Assembly (NCBI RefSeq): GCF_030253575.1
Contig: NC_080567.1
Location: 20,361,001-20,425,000, forward strand
Source: Rhododendron vialii
Taxonomy: Eukaryota > Streptophyta > Magnoliopsida > Ericales > Ericaceae
Reading direction: 5' to 3'
Length of the DNA: 64,000 nt
Positions within the stretch are counted from its first letter, which is position 1. Every line of letters begins with the position of its first letter. Position numbers and translations under genes: made by a program. Of the stretch, positions 60,121 through 64,000 are shown in pieces. The notes below the pieces were generated by a model. It worked only from the letters and a program-made list of their open reading frames with translations. It ran no database searches and was not told the origin of the DNA.

Positions 60121-60638
60121 CTATGTAACACCAACAGAGACACGGGACACAGACATGGACATGACACTGACACTCCGACACGTAAATTTTAAAAATTGGA
60201 GGGCATGACACATTAGTGGACACATTTTAAAAATATATAGATATACTATTCTCTGAGTAGAAACTAAAAACATGAAGGTTCTAATTGTAAATATGCAACA
60301 CCACATATACCTTAAATATATCCATCATTATATCCTTCACCAAAGTATTTTAATTTTTAACCACTAGCATTTCATCATTTGTATGTCTTTCTAACCAATA
60401 AAACATCATCTGTCACACAAGAAATAAGACTTTCTACTATGTCGTTTATCACCCCCAACTTGTTTCCCGAGTGTCCGGAGCATTTTTTGAAGTGTCCCAG
60501 GAGTGTCCAAACGAAAAACAACGAGAAAAAATAGGACACTTTGAATTTGAATGTCACACACATGTTTGGAGAGTGTCGGTGTCCAACCAGTGTATGACAC
60601 CGATACTTGGCCTCCAACGAAGTGTCCATGCTACATAG
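60121..60638. mobile_element. hAT-type MITE (copy C)
   Basis: Left end CTATGTAACACCAAC, right end GTCCATGCTACATAG. Perfect 8-bp duplication GTATCATT at 60113-60120 and 60639-60646. The internal GACAC/GTGTCC pattern is shared with copies A and B in the SAC introns. Confidence 0.85.
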
Positions 60639-60646
60639 GTATCATT

Positions 60647-60911
60647 TGTGAAAAATATTTGAATAAACTAATCCATCGATCTCTCTCGACATGTTTTACA
60701 ATTTTTCTTTTGTTGGCACATGGTTAGGTCTTTGTTGAAGTTAATAAATTATTTTGGCCCTTTAGTACTATATATGCAGAGTACTTGCGTGTTTGGGCTT
60801 GGAGTGCAAAGGTTAACCAAAGACCTATTGACTGTGTTTGCTTTGGATCTCTAAAACCAACCCCTCTTTTTGTGCACAGTCCCCGATAAGTTTTCTCTAA
60901 TTATTACTCTC

Positions 60912-60957
<46 letters not shown>

Positions 60958-62098
60958 ATTACCCCAAAAAACCACCCTCAAAATCCAAACGAAACAAACC
61001 CAGTGGGGTTTTGGTATAAAAGAAAAGGTCAAAATATTGATGCCCAATGTTTGGTATTGTACCATGAAGGATGTTAGGTGGGAGCCGTAATATTCTCTTA
61101 TTTTTTGTTTGGGGGAAAAACTCTGGGTCCAAGACGGCCATGTTGCTATCAGTCCTCAGGGCCTTGTGTCGCGTCAATGAAGAGAGGTGGTTGATCATGG
61201 AAGTAGGGTGGTTGAGGAAATGAGAGAGGGGAAGAGCAGGTAAAGATAATTGGGATGGCAACTTAGCAAAATCATTTTTGGTGAAGAATTATATTTGATG
61301 TTAGAGTTAGTTTTGACACTGAATATATGTAAATAAATCCAGGGGCAAAACTTAATTCCATATTGTCGGTTTACTCTTCTTACCCTATTGTTACTAAAAG
61401 GAAGGCGAAAGTTCCAAACTAATTGGACTGGTTGTAATAAACCCGAAAGTCCAGGGAGACTGTAATGCACCCAAATAAGAAAAGAAAAAAGTTAAAGATA
61501 GTTTGTGTTTGTAGACCTGATTTATATCTTACCTTCTATGTCCAAAATGAATAATGTGTGTCACTTGTTGCCCGTAATGGTAAGGCAATTAAACTTCGTT
61601 ACTGGGATTGAGTTCCATCGAATACCTCACTCATGCATCATTTTAAGGGCCCCACCTTTCACGAATTGTACGAATGTTGGTAGTACATCAAAAGATATTG
61701 AGTTCCCATATTTGCTTAGAATGTCATTATTGTTTTCATTTAGAGTTGGACGCATTCACATTTGAAACGGATGAGCAAAGAAGACATTCACAAATGACAA
61801 TGATTGTTCTGACACCCTACAGGTCATTTCCTATGCTACGATGGAACTTTCCAAGAATCAATTTTCAAATATCTTCCAAGGTCCACCAATGTCGAAAGAT
61901 TAGTAATGCCAGCGAAGGTCTATCTATTTGTCAATCTTCACAGGGCCACAAGTTCCCCTTCGAGATACTTATAATTCGCTTGGGACTAGGGGGGCATGTA
62001 CTAAACCAGAGCATAGGAAAACTTTGGCCTGCAACCACAGGTTCTTGCTTTTTAGATCAGAAATCCAGGTTCTCTCTCTGTTTCTCCAACAGTTGTGC

Positions 62099-62161
<63 letters not shown>

Positions 62162-62308
62162 TCCCCCTATTAAGTACATATCTGCATATGTTTGTATACA
62201 TAACCTCATTGTGTGCTACTCCTCTTAAGGAAACAAGTTTTTCTAGTCATCTCTGCTAATCAACCATTTTGTAGCCAGATTTTACAGACTCCAAAAAGAA
62301 TCTTCTGG
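60647..62308. other. Upstream region of the HD-ZIP IV gene
   Basis: CT microsatellites at 60916-60953 and 62103-62157; the latter lies about 150 bp before the start codon and is probably in the 5' leader. A possible intron acceptor (TTTCTCCAACAG) is near 62091. No separate gene recognised. Confidence 0.5.
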
Positions 62309-63944
62309 ATGGCTGAAAGGGGTGGATTCATGTCTGCTGATGAGAATGAAATCTCAAATTCTCCAAGAAGAAGGCGGCGACTTGCATCTTCCCAGACTCT
62401 AAGGCTTGAAGCGTAAGGCCACTGTTGAATTTTCGTCATCTTTTTTTGTGAAGCATTTTTTGGGCTTTGTATATGCTATTGGGAAGGGTGTTACCTTGTT
62501 ATGTTCATTGCATCTATCACATATTCGGGAAAAAATGGTTGGCTTGATTACGTTGAATGCTGATATCCTACCTTTTCTTCAATGTTTTCTTAGAATGACT
62601 TCATCCTTTTTCTCTATGACTTTGTCCACGAACCTCTCTGTGCCTATGTTTCTTGCTTCCTGGTTGTGTTTAGGCTATTATCTGCTACACCTTGGTCCAA
62701 TTACTTGGATCAGTCTTTAATGTGAAAGGACTTTCTTGTGGTCATATATAGATTAACTAATATCTCTTTGTGTTGTCTGCTAATGATTTTTTCTTCTTGC
62801 TGATGAAGGTATTTTGAGGAATGCCAACATCCAAATGAAAGGCAACGACTTCAACTGGGAAGGGAACTGGGACTCACACCTACACAGATCAAGTTCTGGT
62901 TTCAGAATAAGAGAACTCTAGTGAAGGTGCTCTATGAAATTCTTATTTCTGTTTGTGGAGGATTCAATTTTTTTTTGTCCTTTGATTTCACTATTGCCCT
63001 TGATTATAGAATGTGTATGTTCATGTGGATGATTTCAGGCACAATATGAGAGGCTTGAAGGCAATGCTCTTCGGGCAGAGAACAATAGGCTCAAGTGTGA
63101 GAACCTTGCCTTTGGAGATGCACTGAAGGTGAAGTCCTTATGCACACCGTGCAAGGGTTTGCCCTTTAGCAAAGAAAAGAATCATTCAATTCTGGAGGAC
63201 CTTTGGACAGAAAATGCCATACTAAACAAAAAGGTTGATTGTCCCCCCCTCTTTTGAACTTAGGTCTTCTTCATTCTAATTTATAAGGCTCCCCATATTT
63301 GCAGTATGAAAAACTCAGCAAACTTGTTGTCAATATGGGCATTTCGGGTTCAAAAGTCCACTCACCCGGCTCTGGACCTTCACGGGATGCATCGATAGGA
63401 GGTTTCCCGGGACCAAGGATGGGAATGCTTTCACTTGATCACAATATTTGCTCCAGAAACTTTAGACATCCCAACTTTTTGTGCGACTTGAAGGAGATGA
63501 AAGAATCTGACAAATTAGGAATGTTTCAAACTGTTGTCAATGCTGTTAATGAAGTGGTTAGCCTTTTGTCCATTGAGCCTCTATGGATTAAGGACCCTAC
63601 TGATGGGAGATATGTGATTCACCGTGACAACTATGGAAAGTCCTTTCCAAGGATTAATCACCTAAAAGGTTCACGTCCTCAATTCGAGTCATCAAAGGAT
63701 GAGGGCATTGTAAGAATGCATGGATCACAATTGGTTGGCATATTAATGGACTCGGTTAGCTCCAATATCTCATTGTTAATATATCTCATATTCCATACCC
63801 AAGTCCCTGTTCTTTGTATACCAAACCACTGATCAAATTTTGCAGGCTAAAAGAGCGAATTTTTTCCCTACAATCATCACAAAAGGAAAGACAATTCAAG
63901 AACTTGACGCTCAATCAGGAAACCTGAATGGTTCATTACAACTG
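62309..63944 (+). CDS. HD-ZIP IV homeodomain-leucine zipper/START protein (5' part)
   Basis: Exons 62309-62412, 62809-62926, 63039-63233, 63305-63754 and 63846-63944, all in phase (322 codons), ending at a GTAAGT donor; the gene runs off the window. Homeodomain about residues 19-76: basic SPRRRRR, then [22 protein letters not shown] zipper-loop-zipper follows (about 77-150) whose loop keeps the class IV CxxC (CTPCKG). The START lipid-binding domain begins near residue 205 ([60 protein letters not shown]). Class IV proteins are nuclear regulators of epidermal differentiation. Odd points: the usual KKRYHRHT before helix 1 is replaced by RRRRRLASS, and WFQNRR reads WFQNKR. The N-terminal region before the homeodomain is very short (about 18 aa). 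Start is the first in-frame ATG of the exon consistent with family layout. Confidence 0.9.
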
Positions 63945-64000
63945 GTAAGTAGTCCAAAGGGTTTATAATTATCTCTTTTTCTTGAAGAATGTTGTTGGAA

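Noticed and set aside
1-64000. CRISPR arrays, operons or bacterial defence islands
   Set aside because: The window is plant nuclear DNA with spliceosomal introns; the regular repeats present are microsatellites, LTRs or the MULE intron array.

Overview
This is nuclear DNA from a flowering plant, almost certainly a core eudicot. The evidence is intron-rich genes with GT/AG junctions, plant-specific families (SAC-type phosphoinositide phosphatase, HD-ZIP IV, CDR1/nepenthesin-like aspartic protease, S1 self-incompatibility homologue), many CT/GA microsatellites and a dense population of plant transposable elements. The repeats suggest a woody asterid, possibly Ericales, but that is a weak guess. 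There is no operon-like organisation.

Layout. 0-13 kb is repeat-rich: a copia solo LTR (457-874), a decayed TOUGH-like G-patch gene fragment (3012-3745), a 2.8-kb solo LTR (4117-6947), an intact single-exon S1-family gene on the minus strand (8369-8806) and a decayed but end-complete RTE-like LINE (9307-12501). 13-19 kb holds a tandem pair of secreted aspartic proteases (13941-15314 and 17105-18475). 19.9-41.0 kb is one large minus-strand SAC1-like phosphoinositide phosphatase gene. I resolved 16 exons (894 codons) with phase-consistent splice junctions. Its introns carry a TR-GAG-like LTR retrotransposon, an L1 fragment, a tRNA-derived SINE, hAT and Stowaway MITEs and two poly(A) retroposons.

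42-48 kb is a tandem series of Helitron-like elements, one of them interrupted by a very young non-autonomous Ty3-type LTR element (44398-46950) whose LTRs look identical apart from an A-run. 48319-55393 is the most striking object. It is a 7.1-kb Mutator-like element with 40-bp TIRs (35/40 identical) and a perfect 8-bp target duplication. It encodes an apparently intact five-exon, 920-aa transposase with FAR1-type zinc finger, MULE DDE, SWIM-like and C-terminal OTU cysteine-protease domains. A short charged ORF lies on the opposite strand near the other TIR, a layout that recalls MuDR.

55.4-62.3 kb has a candidate first exon whose frame is set by a CT microsatellite, a Stowaway MITE, a complete 366-bp TRIM, a hAT MITE and long G and CT tracts. 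From 62309 to the right edge is the 5' part of an HD-ZIP IV gene with an unusual homeodomain; it continues beyond the window.

Functionally the host genes are unrelated neighbours: membrane lipid signalling (SAC), transcription (HD-ZIP IV), apoplastic proteolysis (aspartic proteases) and a small secreted S1-family protein. Transposons dominate the space between and within them. All family calls come from reading motifs by eye; no database search was run.
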